Origin: a virus
DNA: 33,519 bases
Virus record (IMG/VR): IMGVR_UViG_3300010391_000269
Span: 1 to 33,519 of that record
Direction: 5' to 3' (one strand)
A program made the position numbers and the translations under genes. Every line of letters starts with the position of its first letter. Positions within the stretch are counted from its first letter, which is position 1. Shown piece by piece: positions 12,941 through 20,895 of this stretch. The notes under the pieces are model-generated. The model was not told the DNA's origin and made no database searches. It saw only the letters and a list, made by a program, of their open reading frames with translations.

Positions 12941-15900
12941 TATAAAAAGTTCATTAGCAGATTGTTCAAAATGTATATTGTTGGACCAATCAAGCTGTAT
13001 TTTAGAGACTAACTGTGAAGACGATATAACGAAAGTTGATTTAATTATAATTGCAGAAAATCCTGGCAAACAAGAAATTGAAAAGGGAGTACCACTTATA
13101 GGAAGAGCAGGACAAACATTCAGAACTTATTTTAATAAATATGGTTTAAATAAATTAAATTATTTATTAACTAATACTGTTCTATGTCAGACTATTCTTC
13201 CAGATGGTACTACTGGAAATCCAGATGAAGAAACAATTGAGAGATGTAAAGTAAATTGCTTTAATATTATTGAAACATGTAAACCAAAATTAATTGTTTT
13301 ATTAGGAACAAGTCCGATGTCTGCATTTGGATTAGCAAAATCAGGAATAACTAATATACGAGGCAATTTTTTTAAGTGGAAAGATTTTGATATACTTCTT
13401 ACTATTCATCCTAGTTTTGTAAATAGAAATAGAAGTTTTGAAGAAAAATTTGCAGAAGATCTAAGAAAAGTAGGAGAATTTTTAGGAAGCGTAAGTGAAA
13501 CTGAAAGTAAAAATGACGTTATAGAAAACCATCAAAAAGGAGTATGGTATTATAAAATTCCTGATAAATATTATACCTCTGATTACAGATTAGTAGATGT
13601 ACAATTTATAAATAAGACTAATGAAATACTTTATATTTTTAGAGACAAAGATAATAAAAAAGTATATCATAAAGAAAATGATGATTATTATTGCTACCAA
13701 TCTCCAAAGGAAATTGAAGCAAAGAAGAATGTAAAATTTGATGACTTAAACTTAATTAAGATCCCATATAAACATAAATTAAAGCTTGATCCTACTATTA
13801 CTTATGAGGGTGATATTAAACTTAGTGTAAAGCGAGCTATTGATTATTTTCTTTTGAAAAAAGAAGAAGCAAAAATTATAGATTTAAATGTAATGTTTTT
13901 AGATATTGAAGTTTACTCAGTAGATAAATTCCCCGAACCTGTTGATGCTGATTATCCAATAGTTATTCTTTCATATTGTTATCACGGAAAATTTAAAACA
14001 TATGCTTTAGAACATAGTTCAATAATAAAAAATTCAACCCAAAAAATAAGTCCAAGTAAAAATTCAGATATTAAAATTTATAAAAACGAAAAAAGTTTGA
14101 TGTCTGAATTTGTTAAAGATTTAAAAGATCTAGATCCAGATATCGTTACAGGCTGGAATTTTATAAAATTTGATTTGCCATATATTTTTAATAGATTAAA
14201 AAAGCTAGGTATTCCTCAAGCATCATTATCTAAATTTGGAGATGCTTTTGTTGACTTTGAAACTGAGTATGCAAGTATTACTGGATATACTGTACTTGAC
14301 CAATTAAAACTTTATAAAGAGTTTATTTTAACTAAAAGAGAAAATTATAGATTAGGTACTATCGCACAAATTGAACTAAAAGATAAAAAGAAATTAGATG
14401 AAGGAGAATCATTTGCTTATAAATATGAAAGAGATATTAATTCAGCTATAGAATATAACATAAGAGACGTTGATATTCTTGTTGAAATTGAAAAAGAAAA
14501 ACAACATATAGGATTCCTAAATGAGTTAAAAATTATTAGTAAAAATACATTTAGAGGGTCAGCTTCTCCGTTTGGAAGAATAGATGCTCTATGTATATCC
14601 TATCTTAAAGAAAAAGGACTAGCATCAAAAAATTCAGAGCATGGAACTAGTACTGAATTTGAAGGAGCATTTGTTAAAGAACCTATTACTGGAATAAATG
14701 ATTGGATTGTTGATTTTGATTTTTCTTCTCTGTATCCAAGTATTATTTTAACATATAATATTGGGATCAATACATTTATTGCAAAGTTAAAAGAAACTAA
14801 TCATGCTTATTATTTAAATTATGATCCATCTTCTCTTCCTGATATGATTCCAGTAGTATTAGATCCAACTTTTTCGAGAAAAGAAGTAATGGTTAAAAGA
14901 GAAGAATTAATACAAAAGATAAAAGATGAAAAATCTATATGTGTAATGAGTGGTTGTATTTTTAAGAATCATGAAAAAGAGTTATCATATTTTAGTGAAA
15001 TTCTTGAAGTACTGCTTTCATCAAGAAAAGTATATAAGAGTAAAATGTTTGATGCAAAGCAAGCAAAAGACGAATTTAATAGATTTTTATATAAAACTAA
15101 ACAAGAGGCTTATAAGATTCTAGCTAACGCTTTATATGGAGTTTTGGGTAATTCAAGCTTTAGATTTTTTGATAGAGATTGTGGAAGATCTGTTACTCTA
15201 AGCGGGCAAGAAGCAATAAAGACTGCAATTTTAGAAGGAAATAATTATGTAAATAAAATTAAGACTGGAAAACTTGAATTAGTTCCTAAATTAAATGTTA
15301 ACGAAATGTATGGAGATCTAACTAGAAAAACTCCATTTGTTATAACTGGTGATACTGATTCTTTATTTATTACATATAATGATGTTATAGATAAAAAGAA
15401 AAGTAGAGAAGATATAATAAAAGATGTTACTTTATGGAATGAAAATATTGAAGAATATCTAAATAAAGAAATTATACCAAGAATAGTTATTTCTAAAAAT
15501 GTGGATATAAAAAGAAATAAGCTAGCTTTGAAAAACGAACTTGTTATAAGTAGAGGATTATTTTTAGCAAAGAAAAGATATTCTCTACGAGTTATAGAAC
15601 AAGAAAAGAAAGCAACTGATGAAATAGAATCAAAAGGGATTGAAACCAGAAGGTCAGATTTTCCTTCTTATACGAAAACGTGCTTATCAGAGTTACTTGA
15701 TATAATTTTAAAATCTGAAAAAATATCAATTAAACATATAAATGATTATGTTATAAATAAAGAAAAAGAATTTGTTGGTAAAATATTAAGTGGAGATAAA
15801 ACAGTAGCGAGACCAGTGTCATTTACTAAAGATGAAGAAGATTATAAAAAGATTCCTCAAGGAGTAATTGGAATGCAAAATTGGAATAATTTAATATATG

Positions 15901-16178
15901 ATATTTTTAGAGTAGGCTCGAGGGGATATTTATTTAAGTTAGCAGGTATTGATTTTGATAAAGCACCGAAAGAAGTTATAGAAAGATATCATAAAGAGTT
16001 TACAGCAAAAGGTAAATCATTACATATTATTGTTTTACCTGATGAAGAAGTGAAGTTACCTAGTTATTTTATACCAGATAGAAAAAAAATGTTACAATTT
16101 TCATGGATTGATAGATATAATTTATTATTAGAACCTATAATGGAAGTTAAGAAGAAACAAGAAGTATTAACTTTTTAG
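12933..16178 (+). CDS. Fusion of family-4-type uracil-DNA glycosylase and family-B DNA polymerase
   Basis: The start is TTG 12933, five bases after GGAGG; an ATG at 12921 contains that site and has none of its own. Residues 1-190 are a Fe-S uracil-DNA glycosylase: CSKC, AENPGKQEIEKGVPLIGRAG, NTVLCQT, LIVLLGTSPMSAFG and LTIHPSFV. The rest is PolB, counted from 12921: ExoI FLDIEV (~326), ExoII GWNFIKFDLPYI (~410), ExoIII YNIRDVDIL (~511), motif A DFSSLYPSI (~599), motif B KILANALYGVLGNS (~731), motif C GDTDSLF (~810), KKRY (~883). All catalytic aspartates are present, so it should polymerise and proofread. The fused UDG could remove or sense template uracil. No lesion interrupts this 3.2-kb frame. 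It is the likely replicative polymerase. Confidence 0.93.
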   Translation: MFSIKSSLADCSKCILLDQSSCILETNCEDDITKVDLIIIAENPGKQEIEKGVPLIGRAGQTFRTYFNKYGLNKLNYLLTNTVLCQTILPDGTTGNPDEETIERCKVNCFNIIETCKPKLIVLLGTSPMSAFGLAKSGITNIRGNFFKWKDFDILLTIHPSFVNRNRSFEEKFAEDLRKVGEFLGSVSETESKNDVIENHQKGVWYYKIPDKYYTSDYRLVDVQFINKTNEILYIFRDKDNKKVYHKENDDYYCYQSPKEIEAKKNVKFDDLNLIKIPYKHKLKLDPTITYEGDIKLSVKRAIDYFLLKKEEAKIIDLNVMFLDIEVYSVDKFPEPVDADYPIVILSYCYHGKFKTYALEHSSIIKNSTQKISPSKNSDIKIYKNEKSLMSEFVKDLKDLDPDIVTGWNFIKFDLPYIFNRLKKLGIPQASLSKFGDAFVDFETEYASITGYTVLDQLKLYKEFILTKRENYRLGTIAQIELKDKKKLDEGESFAYKYERDINSAIEYNIRDVDILVEIEKEKQHIGFLNELKIISKNTFRGSASPFGRIDALCISYLKEKGLASKNSEHGTSTEFEGAFVKEPITGINDWIVDFDFSSLYPSIILTYNIGINTFIAKLKETNHAYYLNYDPSSLPDMIPVVLDPTFSRKEVMVKREELIQKIKDEKSICVMSGCIFKNHEKELSYFSEILEVLLSSRKVYKSKMFDAKQAKDEFNRFLYKTKQEAYKILANALYGVLGNSSFRFFDRDCGRSVTLSGQEAIKTAILEGNNYVNKIKTGKLELVPKLNVNEMYGDLTRKTPFVITGDTDSLFITYNDVIDKKKSREDIIKDVTLWNENIEEYLNKEIIPRIVISKNVDIKRNKLALKNELVISRGLFLAKKRYSLRVIEQEKKATDEIESKGIETRRSDFPSYTKTCLSELLDIILKSEKISIKHINDYVINKEKEFVGKILSGDKTVARPVSFTKDEEDYKKIPQGVIGMQNWNNLIYDIFRVGSRGYLFKLAGIDFDKAPKEVIERYHKEFTAKGKSLHIIVLPDEEVKLPSYFIPDRKKMLQFSWIDRYNLLLEPIMEVKKKQEVLTF

Positions 16179-16193
16179 AAGGAGGAGATTAGA

Positions 16194-16389
16194 ATGAGTA
16201 ATATTCGTGTTGATTTGAATAAAATACCTGGTTATATGAAAGAAAATATTACAGATGATTTTGATAATTGTGGTATTTTTTATTGACAAACAAAATGGAG
16301 AGATACATGATATTAAAGAGATTAAAGGTTATAAAGTAAATATAGAGAAATTTAAAGAAAAATTTATTATGATATCTAAAGATTTTTAG
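16194..16389 (+). pseudogene. Small hypothetical protein with a one-base frameshift
   Basis: ATG 16194 follows AGAAGGAGGAGATTAGA. It reads MSNIRVDLNKIPGYMKENIT, DDFDNCGIFY and stops at 16284-16286. Removing one T from the T6 run at 16276-16281 gives GIFIDKQNGEIHDIKEIKG and YKVNIEKFKEKFIMISKDF with a TAG at 16387-16389, a 64-residue protein. The excellent ribosome site and coding-like continuation suggest a real gene with an insertion error or mutation. No family is recognised. Confidence 0.5.
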
Positions 16390-16407
16390 TACCTAATTTT
16401 TATAAAT

Positions 16408-16430
16408 GGAACATATTAAAAATATGGAGG
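16408..16430 (+). promoter_or_regulatory. GGAACATATT-type motif with RBS
   Basis: GGAACATATTAAAAATATGG begins at 16408 in the short gap after the frameshifted gene. It is followed by GGAGGAG at 16426-16432 and ATG 16435. It is a member of the recurrent motif set. Confidence 0.35.
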
Positions 16431-16434
16431 AGAT

Positions 16435-16529
16435 ATGTCAAATATGTATAGATAGGATTAACAGACGAATTAAAGTTCCAAGCACTGGATGGTGGAATGA
16501 TTATATTTATGTTGGAAGGAAATAATACT
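16435..16529 (+). pseudogene. 5' fragment of a gene interrupted by an endonuclease
   Basis: GGAGGAG precedes ATG 16435, which reads MSNMYR and stops at 16453-16455. In a neighbouring frame the text continues IGLTDELKFQALDGGMIIFM, LEGNNT and runs in frame into the endonuclease start at 16530. One extra base near 16450 would join both parts. It looks like the start of a small gene whose remainder was replaced or displaced by the endonuclease. Function unknown. Confidence 0.35.
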
Positions 16530-16790
16530 ATGTTATGTAGTTATGGATGTAGTAAAGAAGGAATTTATACATTTAAAAATGGAAAAGTTTGTTGTAGTTC
16601 TCATTTTAGAAAATGTGATAATCAAAAAAATAAATTAATTAAATATCACATTAATTCTAAAAGATCTGACAATACAAAATTAAAAATAAAAGAAGTTAAT
16701 TTAAAAAAGAGAATTATTAGATTAAATATACAAAGTAATAATAAAATGGAAGTTAAGAAGAATATTGAAACAGAAAAAATTTTTATGTGA
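16530..16790 (+). pseudogene. Broken homing endonuclease, N-terminal zinc module
   Basis: ATG 16530 follows TTGGAAGGAAATAATACT. The product reads MLCSYGCSKEGIYTFKNGKV, CCSSHFRKC, a zinc module typical of phage endonuclease N-termini, then basic text to ETEKIFM and TGA. Taking one A from the A6 run at 16774-16779 gives IETEKFLCEYGCGEISKYKF, joining a second copy of the same module in the next frame. So this and the following segment are one endonuclease split by a one-base insertion. In the sequence as given it would make an 86-residue truncated protein. Confidence 0.6.
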
Positions 16791-17414
16791 ATATGGTTGT
16801 GGAGAAATTTCTAAATATAAATTTAAAAATGGTTCTTATTGTTGTTCTTTATATTTACAATCTTGTAAAAATATAAAAAGTAAAAATAGTAATAAAAATA
16901 AAATTTCACAATCCGGATCTAACAATGCAATGTTTGGAAAGAAGCAAACAGAAGAAAGTAAACAAAAAAATCGATTATCTAATATAAAAAATTGGACCGA
17001 TGAGAATAGTATTTATCATACTGAAAAATTTAGAAATAAGTTAATAGAATCTAATAATATTAAACCAAATAAATTAGAAATTTATCTTAAAGATATTTTA
17101 AATGAAATATGTAATAATAGATTCGAATATGTAGGAGATTTTAAGAAATTTATAGGAAGAAAAAATCCAGATTTTATTGATAAAGATAATAAATTAATTA
17201 TTGAGTTATTTGGGGATTATTGGCATGGAAAAGAATATAGAAAAAAATACTATAATGATTTAACTACTAATGAAGAACATGAAAAAGAAAGAATTGAATA
17301 TTTTAAAAAATATAATTATAGTAGTCTTATTATTTGGAACATGAATTTAATAATGTGAATAATATAAAAGAAAAGATCATTGAATTTATAAAGAATGGAG
17401 AAAATGATGAGTAA
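16765..17414 (+). pseudogene. Broken homing endonuclease, NUMOD3 and Vsr-like nuclease part
   Basis: This frame has the second zinc module FLCEYGCGEISKYKFKNGSY, a NUMOD3-like motif GSNNAMFGKKQTEESKQKNR, and a PD-(D/E)xK core of the Vsr-like phage endonuclease type: KNPDFIDKDNKLIIELFGDY followed by WHG, then ERIEYFKKYNYSSLIIW. It derails at 17336-17337 and stops at 17358. One extra G there gives IIWEHEFNNVNNIKEKIIEF, the usual family ending, with TAA 17412-17414 overlapping queE. With two one-base lesions the nuclease core is still readable. The nuclease type is inferred from motifs. Confidence 0.65.
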
Positions 17415-18066
17415 TATAAATCTTATAGAATGTATAAGAAGTACATGGCAAGGAGAGGGAAAAGATGTTGGGGTAAGAACGACATTATGTAGGTTCAAAA
17501 AATGTCAGAAACAATGTATTTGGTGTGACACAATGGTAAAAATGAGAATATCAGAAGAATCTGAATATAGTATTAAACAATTACAAAAAGTTTTAGATGA
17601 AGAAAATACGTCATTAATGATTACAGGTGGAGAACCAACTTTCTCAACTAATTTTGATCAGACATATGCTATGCTTACTACACTTAAATATCCGCTTGCA
17701 AATGTTGAATCTAATGGTTATAGATTAATTGAATTAATTTTAAAAGTAGGAAGAAGTAAAAATATAAATTATATGTATTCTCCAAAAATATTTACCATAA
17801 AAGAGTTAAAAAAAGAAAAAGAAACATCTAATTTATTAAAGGATTATCCAAATGTATATTTTAAAATTGTATATGAAGATAATGATTTAATAAATGATTA
17901 TCTTCATTGGTTGGATACATTAAATATTAATAATAAAATTTATTTAATGCCTGAAGGAACATCCAAAGAAGATTTAATAAAAAATTCAGGAAAGGTTTTT
18001 GATAAATGTGAAGAATATAAATTTAATTTTTCAAGTAGAGAGCATATAATCTACTCATTTATTTAA
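17407..18066 (+). CDS. queE: QueE-like 7-carboxy-7-deazaguanine synthase (radical SAM)
   Basis: QueE rearranges 6-carboxytetrahydropterin to 7-carboxy-7-deazaguanine, one step before QueC. The protein has STWQGEGKDVGVRTTLCRFK, then CQKQCIWCDT, the C-x3-C-x2-C cluster motif of QueE, and TGGEP, the SAM-binding motif. Then NVESNGYR, MYSPK and YFKIVYED fit the shortened barrel, and the end is YKFNFSSREHIIYSFI. Possible starts are 17395, 17404 and 17407; GGAG at 17397-17400 favours 17407 or 17404. The last 17 codons recur, diverged, at 18418-18472. Its partners in this window are queC (1121) and the dpdA-like gene (20896); FolE and QueD are not in the window. Confidence 0.9.
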   Translation: MSNINLIECIRSTWQGEGKDVGVRTTLCRFKKCQKQCIWCDTMVKMRISEESEYSIKQLQKVLDEENTSLMITGGEPTFSTNFDQTYAMLTTLKYPLANVESNGYRLIELILKVGRSKNINYMYSPKIFTIKELKKEKETSNLLKDYPNVYFKIVYEDNDLINDYLHWLDTLNINNKIYLMPEGTSKEDLIKNSGKVFDKCEEYKFNFSSREHIIYSFI

Positions 18067-18067
18067 T

Positions 18068-18351
18068 ATGAATAATTGGTATGAAGAAATATAGAAGAAC
18101 CAGTAAGAGAAATAGTTAAAATCTTAAGAGATAATGGGATAAATACTACTACTTCTTGTGGTCATTCAATGGAAATAGAAGGATCATATAATATGGATGG
18201 TGAATTAAAAGTAATACATGATAAAGTATATCAATATTTAGGTTCTAAAAAATTACCAATAGATTATAAAATATATATTATACTTCAAGTAAGAGATGGT
18301 TATATATTTACAAATTATTTTAGATTAGTTTTTAATAACATTATTGATTAG
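18068..18351 (+). pseudogene. Small hypothetical protein with a one-base frameshift near its start
   Basis: ATG 18068 begins MNNWYEEI and stops at 18092-18094. The adjacent frame continues IEEPVREIVKILRDNGINTT, TSCGHSMEIEGSYNMDG, then YKIYIILQVRDGYIFTNYF, to TAG 18349-18351. One added A in 18087-18089 makes a 94-residue protein MNNWYEENIEEPVREIVKIL. I recall similar small phage proteins with TTxSCGH but know of no function. Without the correction, only an internal ATG at 18169 could start the C-terminal 60 residues. Confidence 0.55.
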
Positions 18352-18354
18352 ATA

Positions 18355-18472
18355 GGAGACATTATACCAGAAGGTAAGACTAATGAAGAATTCTAGTTTT
18401 GTATTTGATATGGCAGAAGAATATCATTTTAATTTTTCAAGTAGGGAACATATAATATATTCGTTTATATAA
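18355..18472 (+). pseudogene. Duplicated 3' end of queE
   Basis: The text IIPEGKTNEE, then in a shifted frame SFVFDMAEEYHFNFSSREH and IIYSFI-stop, matches the QueE C-terminus (LMPEGTSKED ... KVFDKCEEYKFNFSSREHII). The nucleotide match is strongest at 18424-18472 against 18018-18066, with several silent changes, so the copies have diverged and are not a simple assembly repeat. A short frame from ATG 18383 (MKNSSFVFDMAEEYHF...) could be translated. It is probably a remnant of a second queE allele. Confidence 0.6.
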
Positions 18473-18480
18473 GGAGAAAA

Positions 18481-18762
18481 ATGAGAAACATAGCAGAAAC
18501 AAAATGTGAAGTCAAGTCTTCACAAACAACAATAGAACTAAGAATAGCAAGTGATGAATTAATTATGTTAGCAGAGGCTATAACTGGTTTAAATGTAAAA
18601 CTTAAACCAATTTTAAATGATCATATAGATTCAGGAATTTCTGAATCTATGAAAGATGATGAACAGTTAGTACCATTAGCAGCAGAAATTAGAAAATTAC
18701 GATATCTAATTACAAATTCAAGATTTAGTATAGAGGATTTGATTAAAAGGTCTGAGTTATAA
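18481..18762 (+). CDS. Hypothetical protein (93 aa)
   Basis: AAGGAGAAAA precedes ATG 18481. The product MRNIAETKCEVKSSQTTIEL is followed by helical text (RIASDELIMLAEAITGLNVK, PLAAEIRKLRYLITNSRFSI) and ends EDLIKRSEL. The N-terminus looks like a beta strand, the rest alpha. No motif is recognised. It begins a tight run of small genes leading to bS21 and GroES homologues. Confidence 0.65.
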   Translation: MRNIAETKCEVKSSQTTIELRIASDELIMLAEAITGLNVKLKPILNDHIDSGISESMKDDEQLVPLAAEIRKLRYLITNSRFSIEDLIKRSEL

Positions 18763-18795
18763 TTTAAAAATAGAAAGAGTGGTGAGATTTAAGTA

Positions 18796-19080
18796 ATGAT
18801 TAGAAAAGCAAGATATAACACAAGTAGAGAAAAAGAAGGCACATTTGAGTTTGGTATTATAGTTAGATCTAGAGAAGGTGAAAATTTTGAATCTTTGTTA
18901 AGAAGATTTAAAAAGAAAGTATCTAAAGATGGAATCATTCAAGAAGTAAGAAGAAGAGTTGCTTATGAAAAACCAAGTGCTAAAAAGAATAGAAAAAGAC
19001 GAGAAGCTGAATTAAAGAGAAAACAAGAAGAGGATAAGAAGTATTATGTTCATTCTAATAACAATTCTGGAGGAAAGTAA
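18796..19080 (+). CDS. rpsU: Ribosomal protein bS21 homologue
   Basis: Residues 25-70 follow the bS21 pattern: VRSREGENFESLLRRFKKKV, DGIIQEVRRRVAYEKPSAKK and NRKRREAELKRKQEE, matching the bacterial core (E-x-F-x-x-x-L-R-R-F-K ... E-x-R-R-x-x-x-Y-E-K-P). bS21 sits near the anti-Shine-Dalgarno end of 16S rRNA on the 30S platform and helps initiation. A phage copy may replace the host protein and favour phage mRNAs. It is longer than the usual 55-70 residues because of an N-terminal extension of about 20 residues and a polar C-terminal tail. Start ATG 18796 has a GTGAGATTTAAGTA upstream, a weak site. Confidence 0.88.
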   Translation: MIRKARYNTSREKEGTFEFGIIVRSREGENFESLLRRFKKKVSKDGIIQEVRRRVAYEKPSAKKNRKRREAELKRKQEEDKKYYVHSNNNSGGK

Positions 19081-19082
19081 AA

Positions 19083-19361
19083 TTGAAGAAAATAAAAGCG
19101 ATTGAGGATAAGGTAGTTGTTGAAGTAATGAAGAAAGATGAAAGAACTGTTAGCGGACTATATATTCCAGATACTGCTGAGAAAGAACCTCAGACATATG
19201 GAACAGTAATATCAGTTGGAGATAAAGTTACAACTATTAAAGAGGGCGATGTTATTCTGGCAGCAAAACATGGTGGCCAGGCATTTATAGTAGATGGAAA
19301 AACATATAAATGTTATATGCTACCAGAAATTTATTCAATTTTATATGATGATGGAAAATAG
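19083..19361 (+). CDS. groES: GroES-like co-chaperonin (Cpn10)
   Basis: The start is TTG 19083 after GGAGG in the end of the bS21 gene. The 92-residue protein has the Cpn10 beta-barrel pattern: IKAIEDKVVVEVMKKDERTV, a mobile-loop region SGLYIPDTAEKEPQTYGTVI with the hydrophobic LYI where GroES has IVL, then SVGDKVTTIKEGDVILAAKH, GGQAFIVDGKTYKCYMLPE and IYSILYDD. T4 gp31 and similar phage Cpn10s refit host GroEL to fold the capsid protein; the same role is likely here. Close linkage to bS21 suggests a host-takeover block. Confidence 0.88.
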   Translation: MKKIKAIEDKVVVEVMKKDERTVSGLYIPDTAEKEPQTYGTVISVGDKVTTIKEGDVILAAKHGGQAFIVDGKTYKCYMLPEIYSILYDDGK

Positions 19362-19398
19362 GAATGGTAAAAACAGATAAATTAAAGGAGACTGATTA

Positions 19399-19638
19399 AT
19401 GGGAGATATATTAGATTTTAAAAGTGGGAATAAGAAAACAAATAAAGTAAATATTGATCCAAATATTCTTCCACCTGTAATATGTGAATGTGGTTCTATT
19501 CATTGGAATAGTGCATTTGTTTTAAAGAAAGTTTCTAGACTTATTAGTGATGATGGACAGGAAGGTTTAATACCAGTTCCTGATATGATCTGTGTAAAAT
19601 GTAATAAACCATTGAGTGAAATTAAAATAGAAGTATAA
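19399..19638 (+). CDS. Small zinc-ribbon phage protein (79 aa)
   Basis: TTAAAGGAGACTGATTA precedes ATG 19399. The product MGDILDFKSGNKKTNKVNID is followed by PPVICECGSIHWNSAFVLKK, VSRLISDDGQEGLIPVPDMI and CVKCNKPL: C-x-C-G and C-x2-C half sites form a zinc ribbon separated by about 35 residues. The pattern resembles small zinc-ribbon proteins in T4-like phages, unassigned as far as I know. A short frame (MVKTDKLKETD) between 19363 and here overlaps the ribosome site and may be incidental. Confidence 0.7.
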   Translation: MGDILDFKSGNKKTNKVNIDPNILPPVICECGSIHWNSAFVLKKVSRLISDDGQEGLIPVPDMICVKCNKPLSEIKIEV

Positions 19639-19668
19639 TCACCTTTAGTAAATAGGAGAAGCTATCAA

Positions 19669-20388
19669 ATGAAACCGTTTTATTTATTTACTTCTACAAT
19701 ATCAGATGCATGGTTCCAATTAATTTATAATATTTTTGATAATTCATATATTCAGAATATCCAACAGGGATCATTCGAGAAGGAACAATTTAGGTTACAA
19801 TATTCTGGAATATCAGTTTATATTTCAAATCCATCTATTGATATAATACCTATAATGCCTGTAGGTATGGAAAATTTAGCTCCAACTGACATAGAAACTA
19901 TTGAAAAGTATATGGTTAAATATCTCATGAGTTCTGAATTAGAAGAAAACGAAACATATACTTACGGAAGCAGAATACATTTCCCAATGCCAAAAGGAGG
20001 AAATCAATACGAAAGAGTTTTAAACTTATTGAAAAAAACTCCACTTACTAATCAAGCAATATTAGAAATAGGATCTCCAACAGATTTTGATACATGTATT
20101 GGAAATGATGGAAAATTAGATCCACCATGTTTAAGATTATTAGATTTTAAAGCAATTCCTATTAATGGAAATTTGAATGATCTTGCTTTATCTGTAACAT
20201 CATATTTTAGGTCATGGGATTTATGGGCAGGATTTCCAACCAATCTTGGAGGAATAGAGTTATTAAAACAAATTATTGCTAATGAAGTAGGACTAAAAAA
20301 TGGTCCTATATACGCATATTCGGCTGGGGCACATATTTATGGATATCAAGAGGATTTTGTTAAAATGAGAACTATGAGGAAAATATAA
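19669..20388 (+). CDS. Thymidylate synthase-family protein (ThyA-like dUMP/dCMP methylase or hydroxymethylase)
   Basis: The C-terminal half holds the family core: DPPCLRLLDFKAIPINGNLN with the likely nucleophile cysteine in PPC, then SYFRSWDLWAGFPTNLGGIE (RSxD phosphate motif and the F-x-x-N element), and YAYSAGAHIYGYQEDF, matching the conserved H-x-Y. The N-terminal third (KPFYLFTSTISDAWFQLIYN) is less typical. It would add a methyl or hydroxymethyl group to a pyrimidine deoxynucleotide with folate. It fits with dCMP deaminase at 2428. Plain thymidylate synthase and dCMP hydroxymethylase cannot be separated by eye. AGGAG lies upstream at 19654-19658. Confidence 0.78.
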   Translation: MKPFYLFTSTISDAWFQLIYNIFDNSYIQNIQQGSFEKEQFRLQYSGISVYISNPSIDIIPIMPVGMENLAPTDIETIEKYMVKYLMSSELEENETYTYGSRIHFPMPKGGNQYERVLNLLKKTPLTNQAILEIGSPTDFDTCIGNDGKLDPPCLRLLDFKAIPINGNLNDLALSVTSYFRSWDLWAGFPTNLGGIELLKQIIANEVGLKNGPIYAYSAGAHIYGYQEDFVKMRTMRKI

Positions 20389-20427
20389 TGTTTTATATTA
20401 TATATAAGACTATTAAGGAATTAAATA

Positions 20428-20751
20428 ATGGTTAATATAGAAGAAGGCTATGAGGTCTGCCCAAATTGTAAAGGACAGACCTCTACTTCATTTTGTTTTA
20501 GATGTTATGGAACTGGAAAAATAGACTGGGTAGAAAAAGTAGTTAGAAACCAAAATATTAATACCCCTTTAACTAAGTTAAATTCTAAATTAATGATTAA
20601 TTATATGAAGCATGTAATATCCAAATATATATCATATAATTTAAATGATCCACCACAAAATTTAGGAGCTAGTATAAAGAGACTATTAGAATCTATTAGA
20701 GAAAGAAATAGAATAAAAGATTATGAAGTAATAGTTAACCAATGGTATTGA
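20428..20751 (+). CDS. Mini DnaJ-type zinc-finger protein, family member 4, probably frameshifted at its end
   Basis: The product MVNIEEGYEVCPNCKGQTST continues FCFRCYGTGKIDWVEKVVRN: C-x2-C-x-G and C-x2-C-x-G-x-G, then the family tail with W. It is more helical afterwards (INYMKHVISKYISYNLNDPP, IKRLLESIRERNRIKDYEVI). As given it ends VNQWY-stop at 20751. Dropping one C at 20739-20740 gives VNNGIDPNIFNIEVRIKPQP, IEVIDIKFTIEKEP and TAA 20837-20839, so the true protein may have about 136 residues. No assigned function. Confidence 0.7.
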   Translation: MVNIEEGYEVCPNCKGQTSTSFCFRCYGTGKIDWVEKVVRNQNINTPLTKLNSKLMINYMKHVISKYISYNLNDPPQNLGASIKRLLESIRERNRIKDYEVIVNQWY

Positions 20752-20849
20752 TCCAAATATTTTTAATATAGAAGTGAGGATAAAACCACAGCCAATAGAA
20801 GTTATAGATATAAAATTTACTATTGAAAAAGAACCATAAAATCATATAA

Positions 20850-20871
20850 GGAACAAATTATAAATATAAAA
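20850..20871 (+). promoter_or_regulatory. GGAACAAATTATAAATA motif before the dpdA-like gene
   Basis: GGAACAAATTATAAATATAA begins at 20850, 46 bases before ATG 20896. It includes TATAAATA, identical to the T4 late promoter core, eight bases into the recurrent GAACA motif, which makes it the best link between the two patterns. Confidence 0.45.
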
Positions 20872-20895
20872 TATGAATTTTGAAAGGGTAAAAGA

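Noticed and set aside
16408-16430. T4 MotA-type middle promoters as the explanation of the recurrent motif
   Set aside because: The MotA box is rich in TTTGCTTTA-like text; the motif here centres on GAACA and does not resemble it.
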